Part shown: piece after piece, positions 27,115-35,780 of the stretch | Numbering within the stretch: position 1 is the stretch's first letter | Layout of the letters: each line of letters opens with the position of its first letter | Assembly: GCF_010548375.1 (NCBI RefSeq) | Contig: NZ_JAAGLY010000004.1 | Location: 124,001-188,000, forward strand | From: Streptomyces sp. SID13726 | GTDB taxonomy: Bacteria > Actinomycetota > Actinomycetes > Streptomycetales > Streptomycetaceae | Length of the DNA stretch: 64,000 nucleotides | Direction of reading: 5' to 3' | Made by a program: the position numbers and the translations under genes | The notes under the pieces: generated by a model | The model's input: the letters and a program-made list of their open reading frames with translations, nothing else | The model's database searches: none | What the model was told of the DNA's origin: nothing

Positions 27115-27704
27115 CAGCCCTCGCCCTCAGCGGAGTTGGCCGGTCCGCTCCACTGCCAGTCCGTTCGGGGGTCGAGGAACGCGTCCGGTGTCACCGTCGA
27201 GGTCGAGACGTCCTCCGCCGCCTGCGACCAGGCCGCCTTCACCTCGTCCTGACCGGACGTGAACGACTCCGCGCTGTAGTCGGCGTGCGCCGCCTGGGAG
27301 ACGGGGTTGTCCTTCAGCGTCTGAGACCAGGAACGTTCCTTCACCTCGTCCGGCGACAGGTACGGGTTGCCCGTGCCGGCCGTCCACACCGACTTCAGTG
27401 TGTCCGACACGTACTGTTCCTGCTCGTGGTACAGGCCCGCCGACAGGCCCAGGCGGCCCGCGAACTCGTTGGCGTCCTGCATCAGCGAGCGCACGCCCCA
27501 GCCCCAGCGGTCGCAGAAGTCCGAGAACACGCCTTGCAGGCCGTCGTCGCCCACCTCAAGGCCCGTCATCGACAGGTCGTCGAAGCCGCGGCCCAGGTTC
27601 GCCTCGATGTCGAAGCCGAAGTCCTTCAGTTCGGCCATCGCCTGGTTGATGCCTCGGGTGATCCGTGCCATCGCCTCCGGATCGGCCTGGTAGCCGTCGC
27701 TCAC
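27114..27704 (-). CDS. WXG/ESX-like helical protein of the RHS operon
   Basis: A 196-aa acidic, mostly helical protein without signal peptide. The first 110 residues resemble the two-helix ESX fold (MARITRGINQAMAELKDFGF, then FSDFCDRWGWGVRSLMQDA and ANEFAGRLGLSAGLYHEQEQ). The C-terminal tail is polar. It overlaps both neighbours (ATGA with the SseB-like gene, TGATG with RHS), so the three are one translational unit. It may be a secretion partner or chaperone for the RHS toxin (inference). Confidence 0.7.
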   Translation of the reverse strand: MSDGYQADPEAMARITRGINQAMAELKDFGFDIEANLGRGFDDLSMTGLEVGDDGLQGVFSDFCDRWGWGVRSLMQDANEFAGRLGLSAGLYHEQEQYVSDTLKSVWTAGTGNPYLSPDEVKERSWSQTLKDNPVSQAAHADYSAESFTSGQDEVKAAWSQAAEDVSTSTVTPDAFLDPRTDWQWSGPANSAEGEG

Positions 27705-28084
27705 GCCCCGGCCACCTCGGAGTCCAGCGCCACCGCGTCCGGCACGATCCCCGTCACCGGCGGCAGGACGAGGCCGGCCGGGCTGCCCGCGTCCACCGCG
27801 ATGCCGGTCGGGCCGTCCACGGAAGGGATCACCTGGTCCAGCAGCCGCGCCCCGTGCACCGGCACCCAGTCGGGCACGGCCTCACCGCGCGCCTCGGCGA
27901 AGCGTTCCAGCGCCGCGCGTTCCGTGAACGCAAACAGCCAGCGAATGCCGCCCGCCTCCGCCGACAGCAGCGAGCCGTCGGCCACCGGCACCAGGACCTC
28001 CCTGCGCCGGAACTCCCCGATCTCCGCCCGTCGTTCCCGCAACGCCTCGGCACGCACGCCAGCCGCCCCCGTCGTAGCCCTCAT
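27701..28084 (-). CDS. SseB-like protein
   Basis: A 127-aa protein with the SseB N-terminal domain layout: RRREVLVPVADGSLLSAEAG, then IRWLFAFTERAALERFAEAR and DAGSPAGLVLPP. In Streptomyces, such proteins often open operons of WXG100/RHS-type secreted toxins, as here. ATG at 28084 is chosen; the frame is open to 28105. It leads the operon SseB-like / WXG-like / RHS / immunity. Confidence 0.75.
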   Translation of the reverse strand: MRATTGAAGVRAEALRERRAEIGEFRRREVLVPVADGSLLSAEAGGIRWLFAFTERAALERFAEARGEAVPDWVPVHGARLLDQVIPSVDGPTGIAVDAGSPAGLVLPPVTGIVPDAVALDSEVAGA

Positions 28085-28152
28085 CGAACATCGAACGTCG
28101 CACAAGTGAACGACGATGCTAGACGATTCAGCTGTGCGCCGGCCTCGGTGTT

Positions 28153-29226
28153 TCAGACAACCGGGGCCGCCGCCACCGCCGACAGCCGGTGCACATCACG
28201 TGCCGTCCCCGTGACCCCCGACAGGAAGCCCTGGGCCCGCGGCGAAGCCGTCTCCGTCAGCCAGTCCGGGTCGATGTCGCAGACCGCCACGCGGACCTCC
28301 GTGCCGGCCAGCGCCAGCGGCAGGGTGTGGACGACCGTCGAGGGGAAGCTGAGGATCGTACGGCCGATGGGGCCGCGGCGGGCGATGAGTTCGAGGGGGA
28401 GGTCGGGGCGGACGATCTCCAAGCCCGTCTCCACGGCGAGACGGTGGAGCTTCTCCGTGGACTCGCGGCGGTGGGCGAAGTAGCGGGTGGCGCCATGGGT
28501 CTTGGCCAGGCCGGTCACCGCCTCCAGATAGCGGTCGGCGTCCACCACGCCCGTCTCGACGAGCGAAGTGCCCACCATGTCCGCGCCCTTGGTGATGCGC
28601 GGCGGTCCGAAGCGGGCGCGGGTCCAGGCGAAGGAGTTGACCGAGGTGGTCACGCCGGGCGGGGTCTCCTCCATCGGCATGGAGGTGAAGATCTCGACTC
28701 CGCGTCCCTCTCCGGGCGTCAGGCGTTTGCGGGCCGCCGTGGAGATGGGGGCGAAGGCCAGGTCGCGGGGGCTGGGCCGGCCGCCCTTGCGGTGCCAGCG
28801 GACCAGGCGTTCACCGCGGGCCAGTTGGGCGACGAACTCCATCGTCGCCGTGCCGTCGTCGACCACGACCAGGTCGGTGGCGCGCGTGATGGTCAGCAGG
28901 AGCTGCACATAGCGGGAGAAGGGGTCGCCGAGCACGACACGGTCGGCCCTGCGGAGCATGCCCGCGAGGCCGCCGATGGTCTGGAAGGGGGCCGCGGGGC
29001 CGCCCCTCGCCTCCTCCCAGCGGACCTCATGGCCCTCGTCGCGGGCGAGTTCGGCCATCCGGCGCAGCTGGCCGCGGGTCATGGGGTCGGTCGGGGACAG
29101 CACGACGAGGGTGAGCTCCGCGCCGGACGCGCGGGCGTGGGCCCACTCCAGCACATTGAGGAGCTGTACCGGACTCTCGACGAACGCGAGAGTGTGGGGG
29201 CCGGTGTTCCCGGCACGGGGGCTCAT
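28153..29226 (-). CDS. Polysialyltransferase-like protein (minus arm of polymer cluster)
   Basis: A protein of about 357 aa beginning GPHTLAFVESPVQLLNVLEWA, a Rossmann-like start shared with alpha-2,8-polysialyltransferase family proteins. It continues with VVLSPTDPMTRGQLRRMAEL, ADRVVLGDPFSRYVQLLL, DLVVVDDGTATMEFV, GATRYFAHRRESTEKLH and RTILSFPSTVVHTLPLAL. It would transfer nonulosonic acid residues from CMP-donor onto the growing chain. ATG at 29226 is assigned; ATG at 29259 is equally possible, and neither has a clear ribosome site. It follows NeuB, behind a hairpin, on the same strand. Confidence 0.72.
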   Translation of the reverse strand: MSPRAGNTGPHTLAFVESPVQLLNVLEWAHARASGAELTLVVLSPTDPMTRGQLRRMAELARDEGHEVRWEEARGGPAAPFQTIGGLAGMLRRADRVVLGDPFSRYVQLLLTITRATDLVVVDDGTATMEFVAQLARGERLVRWHRKGGRPSPRDLAFAPISTAARKRLTPGEGRGVEIFTSMPMEETPPGVTTSVNSFAWTRARFGPPRITKGADMVGTSLVETGVVDADRYLEAVTGLAKTHGATRYFAHRRESTEKLHRLAVETGLEIVRPDLPLELIARRGPIGRTILSFPSTVVHTLPLALAGTEVRVAVCDIDPDWLTETASPRAQGFLSGVTGTARDVHRLSAVAAAPVV

Positions 29227-29295
29227 CGACGTACGACCGTCCCGTCGTAAGGCGCTCATCAGGCGCGCGTATGCAGTGGGCGCTCGAAGGAGGTC

Positions 29296-29320
29296 GGGGC
29301 CCGGAAGGTCTCCGGGCCCC
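29296..29320 (-). terminator. Hairpin after NeuB
   Basis: GGGGCCCGGA / TCCGGGCCCC, 10-bp perfect stem with a 5-base loop, 18 bp past the NeuB stop. It may end or attenuate the transcript before the polysialyltransferase-like gene. Confidence 0.65.
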
Positions 29321-29338
29321 TCGCTCGCCGAAGAGGGA

Positions 29339-30280
29339 TCAGACCGAGACGGGCTCGCCGGCCGCGGCGGCGATCTCCGCCTCCGCGACGACACCCGAGA
29401 CACGGCGCAGCTTCTTCATCGGGCCGAGCTCCGAGTCGTAGACCTTCTTGACGCCGTCACCGAGGGAGGCCTCGATGGTGCGGATGTCGCGGACCAGGCG
29501 GACCAGGCCCTGCGGCTCGACGGAGGCGGCCTGGTCGGAGCCCCACATGGCGCGGTCGAGGGTGATGTGGCGCTCGACGAAGGTGGCGCCGAGGGCGACC
29601 GCCGCGAGGGTGGTCTGCAGGCCCGTCTCGTGGCCGGAGTAGCCGATCGGGACGTTCGGGTACTCGTCCTGGAGCGTGTTGATCACGCGCAGGTTGAGCT
29701 CCTCGGCCTTGGCCGGGTAGGTCGAAGTGGCGTGGCAGAGAAGGATGTTGTCCGAGCCAAGGACCTCGACCGCGTGGCGGATCTGCTTCGGGGTCGACAT
29801 GCCGGAGGACAGGATGACCGTACGGCCGGTGGCGCGCAGGGAGCGCAGCAGCTCGTCGTCGGTCAGGGAGGCGGAGGCCACCTTGTGGGCGGGGACGTCG
29901 AACTTCTCCAGGAAGGCGACGGCCTCGGTGTCCCACGGGGAGGCGAACCAGGCGATGTCCTTGCTCTTGCAGTACTCGTCGATCTGGCGGTACTCGTCCT
30001 CACCGAACTCCACGCGGTGGCGGTAGTCGATGTAGGTCATGCGGCCCCAGGGGGTGTCGCGCTCGATGTCCCACTGGTCGCGCGGGGTGCAGATCTCGGG
30101 GGTGCGCTTCTGGAACTTCACGGCGTCACAGCCGGCCTCGGCGGCCACGTCGATGAGCTTGAAGGCGTTCTCCAGCTCGCCGTTGTGGTTGATGCCGATC
30201 TCGCCGCAGATGTAGACGGGCTGGCCGGGGCCGGCGATCCGCGAGGAACCGAACGCGCGCAGGCGGGAGTTGGTGCTCAT
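29339..30280 (-). CDS. neuB: NeuB family nonulosonic acid synthase (Kdn/sialic acid synthase-like)
   Basis: A 313-aa aldolase-type TIM barrel that condenses phosphoenolpyruvate with a six-carbon sugar to a nine-carbon acid. Family features: YICGEIGINHNGELENAFKL, DAVKFQKRTPEICTP, WFASPWDTEAVAFLEKF, KVASASLTDDELLRSL, ILSSGMSTP and GYSGHETGLQTTLAAVALGA. It stops at ELGPMKKLRRVSGVVAEAEI and lacks the C-terminal antifreeze-like (SAF) lid of classical NeuB (about 345 aa). No UDP-GlcNAc epimerase is nearby, so a mannose-derived product (Kdn) is more likely than Neu5Ac. ATG at 30280. Confidence 0.9.
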   Translation of the reverse strand: MSTNSRLRAFGSSRIAGPGQPVYICGEIGINHNGELENAFKLIDVAAEAGCDAVKFQKRTPEICTPRDQWDIERDTPWGRMTYIDYRHRVEFGEDEYRQIDEYCKSKDIAWFASPWDTEAVAFLEKFDVPAHKVASASLTDDELLRSLRATGRTVILSSGMSTPKQIRHAVEVLGSDNILLCHATSTYPAKAEELNLRVINTLQDEYPNVPIGYSGHETGLQTTLAAVALGATFVERHITLDRAMWGSDQAASVEPQGLVRLVRDIRTIEASLGDGVKKVYDSELGPMKKLRRVSGVVAEAEIAAAAGEPVSV

Positions 30281-30294
30281 GGCAGGAACTGTCC

Positions 30295-31560
30295 TTACTT
30301 GTCGAGGGAGTCGAGAGAGGGGCCGAGGATCCAGCTGGCGATCTCTCGGATCGCGCCGTCGCCACCGGGGAGGGTGGTGACCGCACGGGCGGCGCCGCGT
30401 ACCACGTCGTGGGCGCTCGCGACCGCCACGGGCCAGCCCACGAGGGCGAAGCACGGGAGGTCGTTGACGTCGTTGCCGACGTAGAGCACGCGCTCGGGCG
30501 CGATGCCCTGCTCCTCGCACCACTGCTTCAGTGCGAGGTCCTTCCGGTCGATGCCGTGCAGGACCGGAATCTGTAGCTTCCGGGCCCGGGCGGCGACGAC
30601 CGGGTTCTGCTCCGTGGAGAGGATCAGCATCTTCAGGCCGCTCTTGCGCAGGGCGGCGATGCCGAGCCCGTCTCCGCGGTGCACGGAGACGAACTCCTTT
30701 CCATCGGCGTCGATCAGCACCCGGTCGTCGGTCTGGGTGCCGTCGAAGTCCAGGACGACCGCGTCGATGTCGTCGGCGGTCGGCAGCGAACCGGGGCGGT
30801 CCGCGTCGAAGAGGGGCGCGAGTGCCCGCGCCCGCGACAACTCGTGGTGGTCGTCGATCTCCAGCACGCGCGCGGGGTCGGTGCGCACGAGTTCGGTGCG
30901 GCCGAAGAAGCGGTGCTGGTGCTTGCGGAAGCCGGTCGCGTCCATGCCGTAGACGGCGCCGGTCTCCAGGAAGTCCTGGGGGCGGTCCTGGCGGCGCGGG
31001 CGGAACGACTTGTCGTGGTTGACGCCGTAGCCGCCGCCGACGGCCGCGTCGGCCTCCTCGACGGTGCCCGCGCGGGCCTCGTCGTCGGCGTCGCGCCACA
31101 CGAAGCCGTGGAAGGGGGCGACGGTCATCGCGGAGTCCGCGCTGTTGTCGACGATGGCGCCGACGACTCCGTCCACGTCCTCGCGGATGATGAACGGGCT
31201 GGTGCACTGCACGAGGAGCACGATGTCGACCGGCGCTCCGTGCAGAGCCTCGTGGGCGTCCATGGCGTGCAGGACGGCGGCCTCGGAGGTCGCGGTGTCC
31301 CCGGCGATGGCGGCGGGGCGCAGCACGACCTCGGCGCCGGCCGAGCGGGCGGCCGCGGCGATGGCCTGGTCGTCGGTGGAGACGACCACGTCGGTCACCA
31401 GACGGGAGGCGCGGCACTCGCGTACGGCCCGGGCGACCAGCGGGACGCCACCGACCGGGGCGAGGTTCTTCGCGGGCACGCCCTTGGAGCCGCCGCGCGC
31501 GGGGATGACCGCGAGTACCCGGCGCACGGAGGCGTGTTGGCCGGTTTGCGGGTGGGACAT
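30295..31560 (-). CDS. CMP-nonulosonate cytidylyltransferase fused to HAD phosphatase
   Basis: A 421-aa two-domain protein. Residues 14-245 are a NeuA-type cytidylyltransferase (VLAVIPARGGSKGVPAKNL, VVSTDDQAIAAAARSAGAEV, VQCTSPFI). Residues 260-421 are a KdsC-like HAD phosphatase (DAVVLDFDGTQTDDRVLIDA, MLILSTEQNPVVAARARKL, YVGNDVNDLP). The fusion can both dephosphorylate a 9-phosphate intermediate and activate the acid as the CMP-sugar. It precedes neuB by 14 bp, so the two are co-transcribed. The order phosphatase plus activation fits a Kdn-9-phosphate route (inference). Confidence 0.9.
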   Translation of the reverse strand: MSHPQTGQHASVRRVLAVIPARGGSKGVPAKNLAPVGGVPLVARAVRECRASRLVTDVVVSTDDQAIAAAARSAGAEVVLRPAAIAGDTATSEAAVLHAMDAHEALHGAPVDIVLLVQCTSPFIIREDVDGVVGAIVDNSADSAMTVAPFHGFVWRDADDEARAGTVEEADAAVGGGYGVNHDKSFRPRRQDRPQDFLETGAVYGMDATGFRKHQHRFFGRTELVRTDPARVLEIDDHHELSRARALAPLFDADRPGSLPTADDIDAVVLDFDGTQTDDRVLIDADGKEFVSVHRGDGLGIAALRKSGLKMLILSTEQNPVVAARARKLQIPVLHGIDRKDLALKQWCEEQGIAPERVLYVGNDVNDLPCFALVGWPVAVASAHDVVRGAARAVTTLPGGDGAIREIASWILGPSLDSLDK

Positions 31561-31599
31561 GGGGTGGGCTCCTTGGGCTGCGGGCGGAGAGTTCGGGGG

Positions 31600-31682
31600 T
31601 CGTTCGTCGGGTGCGGGTCTGCGGGGGCTGGTCGCGGTCCGCGGCGGAGCCGCTGATCGATACAGCCCCGCGCCCCTAAGTG
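31600..31682 (-). repeat. Streptomyces interspersed intergenic element
   Basis: Read on the minus strand it begins ACTTAGGGGCGCGGGGCTGT, then ATCGATCAGCGGCTCCGCCG, then a CGCGACCAGCCCCCGCAGAC segment. I recognise this as a short motif found between genes all over Streptomyces genomes. It sits just after the DUF6716 gene and likely also works as its terminator. The 141-bp gap 31561-31701 holds nothing else. Confidence 0.6.
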
Positions 31683-31701
31683 GGTTGGCCTTCAGCGGTG
31701 T

Positions 31702-33045
31702 TCACAGCTCGCCCATCCGTCTGATCACCGGGGCCACCCGCTGGACGCCGTGCCGGTATGCGCCCCTCGCCGCCCTGCGGACGATCTGGCGGACCGGGCC
31801 CGGCTCCTTGTCGTGGGCCGGGGCGCCCGGGAGCGGGGTGCCGTCCGGGCCGAGGTGGTGGCCCGCGAGGATGCCGGGGAGGTAGCCGGGGGCGGTGACC
31901 GGTGTGTAGTACGGGGTCAGCGGGGGCCGCTCGGAAGCGGCCAGCAGCTTCGCGATCCGCTCCCGCGCCGCGTCGAAGGCGTGCTCGTACGTGCCGTCCG
32001 CGGCCACGCCCTGCCGGGCCACCCACTCCTCGTCCGGCACCGGCCGGTGTCCCGCGTCCAGTTGGTCCCAGGAGGCGAGGCAGCCGGAGCCCACGAAGTG
32101 GTGGTTGCCGAGCACCTCGCGTACGCCCAGGTCGCTGAGGATCACCGTCGGGATCCGGCGGTGCAGCGACTCCAGCGCGGCCGTGGAGCTGATGGTGACC
32201 AGCAGGTCGGTGCGGTCGAGGACCTCGCCCATGTTGCCGTACACCAGACGGAAGTTGGCCGGCGGATCGAGCCGCTGGATCAGCTTCTGGTACGGCAACT
32301 CCTCGATGTGGGTGGTGTGTTCGCCGGGCTTGGAGCGGAGCTTGAGGAGGACCTCGCGCTCGGGGTGCAGCCGGGCGTGCTTCACCAGGCGCTCCAGCAG
32401 GTACGTCCGGTCCCTGCGGTTGTCCGGCACCGAGGGCTGGACCGCGAACACCACGGTGTACGGGTTGTGTTCACCTTCGTAGCCCGCACCGCCGAGGAAC
32501 GGCAGCGCGACCTCGGTGACCGAGGAGGCGTCGGCGCCCACACCCTCGTAGACCGCGGTGAACCGCTCCGCGTCCTGGCGGGAGTTGGCGAGGACCAGGT
32601 CGGCGCCGTGCCGCAGGAGCAGACCGTCGGCGAGCTTCTCGTAGACGACGCCGACATAGCCGGTGACGACGACGGGACGCTTCTCGACGCCCTTCCAGAC
32701 CCGCGCCAGGCCGTGCAGCATGGCCTGGACACCGCCGCCGACGAGGGCCAGCACGACGATGTCGTACGACTTCTCGGCCATGGCGTGCAGGAACTCGACG
32801 GCCGTGACCTCGCGCAGCGAGTTCGCGCGGACGCCCACTTCCTCGAGCTGGCGCGCGGTGGGCGTGGCCCGGCCGCGCAGCAGGTATCCGTCCAGCGCGA
32901 GACCGACTTGCGCCCCGGCTCGGGGTCCGGCTTCCATGGACGGGCCCGGGGCGATGCGGTCGGCGGTCAGCGCACCCCATTTCCAGCGGGTGTCGGAGTC
33001 CGCGAGGACGGCGATTCGGAGGGACTTCGTTGTACTTGGCGGCAC
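31702..33045 (-). CDS. DUF6716 protein, putative glycosyltransferase
   Basis: A 447-aa protein with a GT-B-like look: RIAVLADSDTRWKWGALTAD at the start, DIVVLALVGGGVQAMLHGLA, VVVTGYVGVVYEKLADGLLL, YTVVFAVQPSVPDNRRDRTY and a C-terminal donor-site-like part (NMGEVLDRTDLLVTISSTAALE, then IPTVILSDLGV). This family occurs in nonulosonic-acid polymer clusters; a role in chain synthesis or priming is inferred. The GTG at 33045 is chosen. It has no ribosome site, but a TAGCGT box ends 7 bases before it, which suggests a leaderless transcript. Confidence 0.75.
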   Translation of the reverse strand: MPPSTTKSLRIAVLADSDTRWKWGALTADRIAPGPSMEAGPRAGAQVGLALDGYLLRGRATPTARQLEEVGVRANSLREVTAVEFLHAMAEKSYDIVVLALVGGGVQAMLHGLARVWKGVEKRPVVVTGYVGVVYEKLADGLLLRHGADLVLANSRQDAERFTAVYEGVGADASSVTEVALPFLGGAGYEGEHNPYTVVFAVQPSVPDNRRDRTYLLERLVKHARLHPEREVLLKLRSKPGEHTTHIEELPYQKLIQRLDPPANFRLVYGNMGEVLDRTDLLVTISSTAALESLHRRIPTVILSDLGVREVLGNHHFVGSGCLASWDQLDAGHRPVPDEEWVARQGVAADGTYEHAFDAARERIAKLLAASERPPLTPYYTPVTAPGYLPGILAGHHLGPDGTPLPGAPAHDKEPGPVRQIVRRAARGAYRHGVQRVAPVIRRMGEL

Positions 33046-33243
33046 GACGAAGACGCTAGGAAGCAATTTCTAGGTGCGGCCCAACCGCGAATCAACGAAA
33101 AGTTAACAACACACCACCGAGAGCCGAACTGGCCCGCTGAAGACCGGGAAGTACACGGGATGCACCGTTCCGACACATCGAGTTCACCCAGAATCCCCTT
33201 GCCGGAAAGTTACCCAGCCGGACCGCCTTCTAGCGTTTCGCGG
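33046..33243. promoter_or_regulatory. Divergent promoter region of the polymer cluster
   Basis: 198 bp between the two arms. On the minus strand TAGCGTCTTCG stands directly before the GTG at 33045. On the plus strand TAGCGTTTCGC (33232-33242) stands directly before the GTG at 33244. The same box at nearly the same distance on both strands, without Shine-Dalgarno sequences, looks like a pair of leaderless promoters. Confidence 0.5.
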
Positions 33244-34230
33244 GTGCCTAAGCTCTCCGTCATCGTGCCGTTCTACAACGTGCAGCAATACGCCCCGGAC
33301 ACCCTCCGAAGTCTTCGCATGAATGCCCGACGGGACTTCGAGTTCGTGCTGGTGAACGACAAGTCCAAGGACGAAACTCCGGCGATTCTCGACCGTGCGG
33401 CCGAGGAACTCTCGGACGTCGCCCAGGTGCAGGTCATCCACCACGAGACGAACGGAGGGCTCGCCACCGCGCGCAACACCGGCCTGGACGCGGCGCGCGG
33501 CGAGTACCTGACGTTCCTTGACGGCGACGACTGGCTCGCGCCGGGATACCTCACGGAACTGGTCACCGCCATCGAGGAGTTGGGCTGCGACTTCGTCCGC
33601 ACCGACCATGTGCAGACCGTCGCGCGCGCCCGTACCGTGCACCGGGTCCCGATCGGGCGGCGGAACGAGGTGATGAACCCCCGGGACGCGATCCTGCCCG
33701 CCGACCGCTCCACCTCCGTCGACTACGCGTACGCGTGGGCCGGTGCCTACCACCGCCGGCTGCTCGACAAGGGCCTGCTGCACTTCACGCACGGGCTGCG
33801 CACGGCCGAGGACCGGCCGTGGATCTGGAAACTGCACCGCGAGGCCGAGTCGTTCGCCGTGGTGAGCCTGCTCGGCGTGTTCTACCGGCGCGGGGTGGCC
33901 TCCTCCCTGACCCAGATCGGCGACGCCCGCCAGCTCGACTTCATCCGCGCCTTCGACCAGGTCATCGAGGAGACGGCGGCGGACCGGGACGCGGACCAGC
34001 TGCTGCCCAAGGCGGTGCGCACCTACTGCGCGATCATCGCCCACCACCTCTCCGACGAGTCCAAGTGGGAACCCGCCGTGGCCAAGCAGCTGCGGACCAT
34101 GAGCGCGGCGGCCATAAAGCGGATGCCGCAGAGCGCGCTCGGTGACGTACTCGACACGATGGACCTGGACCGCTCGGCCAAGCTGCGGCGGCTGCGGCGG
34201 CGGGTCACCTCTGCAAAGGCGGCCGCGTGA
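33244..34230 (+). CDS. Family 2 glycosyltransferase
   Basis: A 328-aa GT-A transferase with KLSVIVPFYNVQQYAPDTLR at the start, EFVLVNDKSKDETPAILDRA, the G-G-L-ATARNTGLDAARG motif and the metal-binding YLTFLDGDDWLAPGYL (DGDD). The acceptor-side HGLRTAEDRPWIWKLH holds the usual ED base region. Activity needs a nucleotide sugar, unknown here. The GTG at 33244 lies 7 bases after a TAGCGT box and has no ribosome site. The stop overlaps the next start (TGATG). First gene of the plus arm of the polymer cluster. Confidence 0.88.
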   Translation: MPKLSVIVPFYNVQQYAPDTLRSLRMNARRDFEFVLVNDKSKDETPAILDRAAEELSDVAQVQVIHHETNGGLATARNTGLDAARGEYLTFLDGDDWLAPGYLTELVTAIEELGCDFVRTDHVQTVARARTVHRVPIGRRNEVMNPRDAILPADRSTSVDYAYAWAGAYHRRLLDKGLLHFTHGLRTAEDRPWIWKLHREAESFAVVSLLGVFYRRGVASSLTQIGDARQLDFIRAFDQVIEETAADRDADQLLPKAVRTYCAIIAHHLSDESKWEPAVAKQLRTMSAAAIKRMPQSALGDVLDTMDLDRSAKLRRLRRRVTSAKAAA

Positions 34231-35597
34231 TGTCCCGGACCAGCTCCCGTACGACCCCGCGCACCACCCCTCGTACGACCCAGATCTTCTGCGCCTCCAC
34301 GCTGTACGGCGCGGTCACGCTGGCCGCCGCGATCGACTCGGACCTCTTCGAGGAGGCCGAGCGCAGGGTGCTGCTGGTGTTCAACAACACCGCGACACCG
34401 GAGACCTCGACGCCGCTGGACGAGATGCCGGGCTTCGGCCCGCTGCGCGACCACTTCGACGAGGTGCTGTCGTGGAACGAGGCGATCCGCCCCTTCCACC
34501 CGGGCTCCTGGACCCCCCGCCCGGACGACGTCCCCCTCTTCGAGCGCTATCTGCGGCTGCTGTGGGGCCTCGGCGACGACCGGGTCGAGCTGGTCCTGGA
34601 GTCCATCCAGGTCGCCCCCGCGCTCACCGTGGCCCAGCTGTTCACCGGCGCCCCCGTCGACGTGTACGCCGACGGCCTGATGAGCTACGGCCCCACCCGC
34701 AACAAGCTCGACCCGCTGGTCGGCACCCGGGTACGCAGACTGCTGCACCTGGACCTCATCCCGGGCCTCACACCGACATTGCTCACCGAGTTCGACGTGC
34801 CGCCGGTCGTGGTGCCGACCTCCGCCTTCCTGAAGGCGATGGGTGAACTGACCGCGTCCGTCGAGGAGTTGCCGCGGCTGCCGGACGACTCGGCGCTGCT
34901 GCTCGGCCAGTACCTGTCGGCGCTGGGCATCCTCACCCCGGAAGAGGAGGAGGAGCTGCACGTACGGATGCTGAAGGGCGCGGTCGCCAAGGGCCACCGT
35001 ACGGTCGTCTTCAAGCCGCACCCCAGCGCCCCGGGCCGCTTCAGCCGCGCCCTGGAGGCCGAGGCCGAGAAGCTCGGGGTGGACCTCACCGTCCTGGACT
35101 CGCCGGTGCTCGCCGAGGTGCTGTTCGAGAAGGCCCGGCCCGCGCTGGTCGTCGGCTGCTTCTCCACCGCGCTGTTCACGGCGTCCGCCCTCTACGACCT
35201 GCCGGTCGCCCGCATCGGCACCGAGCTGCTCCTGGAGCGGCTGACGCCGTACCAGAACAGCAACCGGGTGCCGGTCGTGCTGGCCGACGCGGTGCTGCCG
35301 GATCTGGAGGGGCGCAAGGGCGAGGAGGTCCTGCCGGCGGACACGCTCAACGCCCTGGTGACCGCGCTGAGTTTCACGATGCAGGCGCAGATCTACCCGC
35401 CGCTGCGCCCGGCCGCCGAGCGCTATCTCTCCCGGCATCTCGGCCCGCGCACCCGGCGTTACTTCCGCAAGCGGCGTCTGACCTCGCTGGGCCTGCCCGG
35501 CGGCATCCCGGAGCGGCTGGCGTTCCTGCCGCACAACGCGACCGCGCGCCGGATGGTGCGCAGGGCACGGGCGTTGAAGAAGGCCGTACGGAAGTAG
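34230..35597 (+). CDS. Alpha-2,8-polysialyltransferase family protein
   Basis: A 455-aa protein of the bacterial polysialyltransferase (POLYST) type. It begins with a repeated R-T-T-P-R-T-T leader, then QIFCASTLYGAVTLAAAIDS. The diagnostic donor-binding motifs are VVFKPHPSAPGRFSRALEAE (the K-P-H-P motif of CMP-sialic acid users) and ALVVGCFSTALFTASALYD (the S-T/S-S-type loop). A basic C-terminal tail (RRYFRKRRLTS) suits membrane association. It is the best candidate for the chain polymerase. ATG at 34230; a GTG at 34227 would add one residue. Confidence 0.85.
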   Translation: MSRTSSRTTPRTTPRTTQIFCASTLYGAVTLAAAIDSDLFEEAERRVLLVFNNTATPETSTPLDEMPGFGPLRDHFDEVLSWNEAIRPFHPGSWTPRPDDVPLFERYLRLLWGLGDDRVELVLESIQVAPALTVAQLFTGAPVDVYADGLMSYGPTRNKLDPLVGTRVRRLLHLDLIPGLTPTLLTEFDVPPVVVPTSAFLKAMGELTASVEELPRLPDDSALLLGQYLSALGILTPEEEEELHVRMLKGAVAKGHRTVVFKPHPSAPGRFSRALEAEAEKLGVDLTVLDSPVLAEVLFEKARPALVVGCFSTALFTASALYDLPVARIGTELLLERLTPYQNSNRVPVVLADAVLPDLEGRKGEEVLPADTLNALVTALSFTMQAQIYPPLRPAAERYLSRHLGPRTRRYFRKRRLTSLGLPGGIPERLAFLPHNATARRMVRRARALKKAVRK

Positions 35598-35689
35598 GCG
35601 GTGCGGGGTTCCGTCGGCCGCGGTTGCGCGGAACCCCTGGGAAGACTGAGGGAATCCTGTACGACAGCCAGGTGAACGCTTGGAGAGGA

Positions 35690-35727
35690 CTGAGCAAAGG
35701 GCCACCTGATCGAACAAAGGTGCTCAG
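35690..35727. promoter_or_regulatory. Inverted repeat upstream of acyltransferase
   Basis: CTGAGCA (35690-35696) and TGCTCAG (35721-35727) with a smaller CACCT/AGGTG pair inside, in the 183-bp gap before the acyltransferase. It could be an operator or a terminator-like hairpin after the polysialyltransferase gene. Confidence 0.35.
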
Positions 35728-35780
35728 GGTGATGCCTAATCTGCTGGTGGACGCCACTTCTGCCTGCTAGGGGTACCACC

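Noticed and set aside
31750..33240. Long plus-strand extension of the GT2 frame upstream of 33244
   Set aside because: It is antisense to the DUF6716 gene; glycosyltransferase homology begins at the GTG at 33244.
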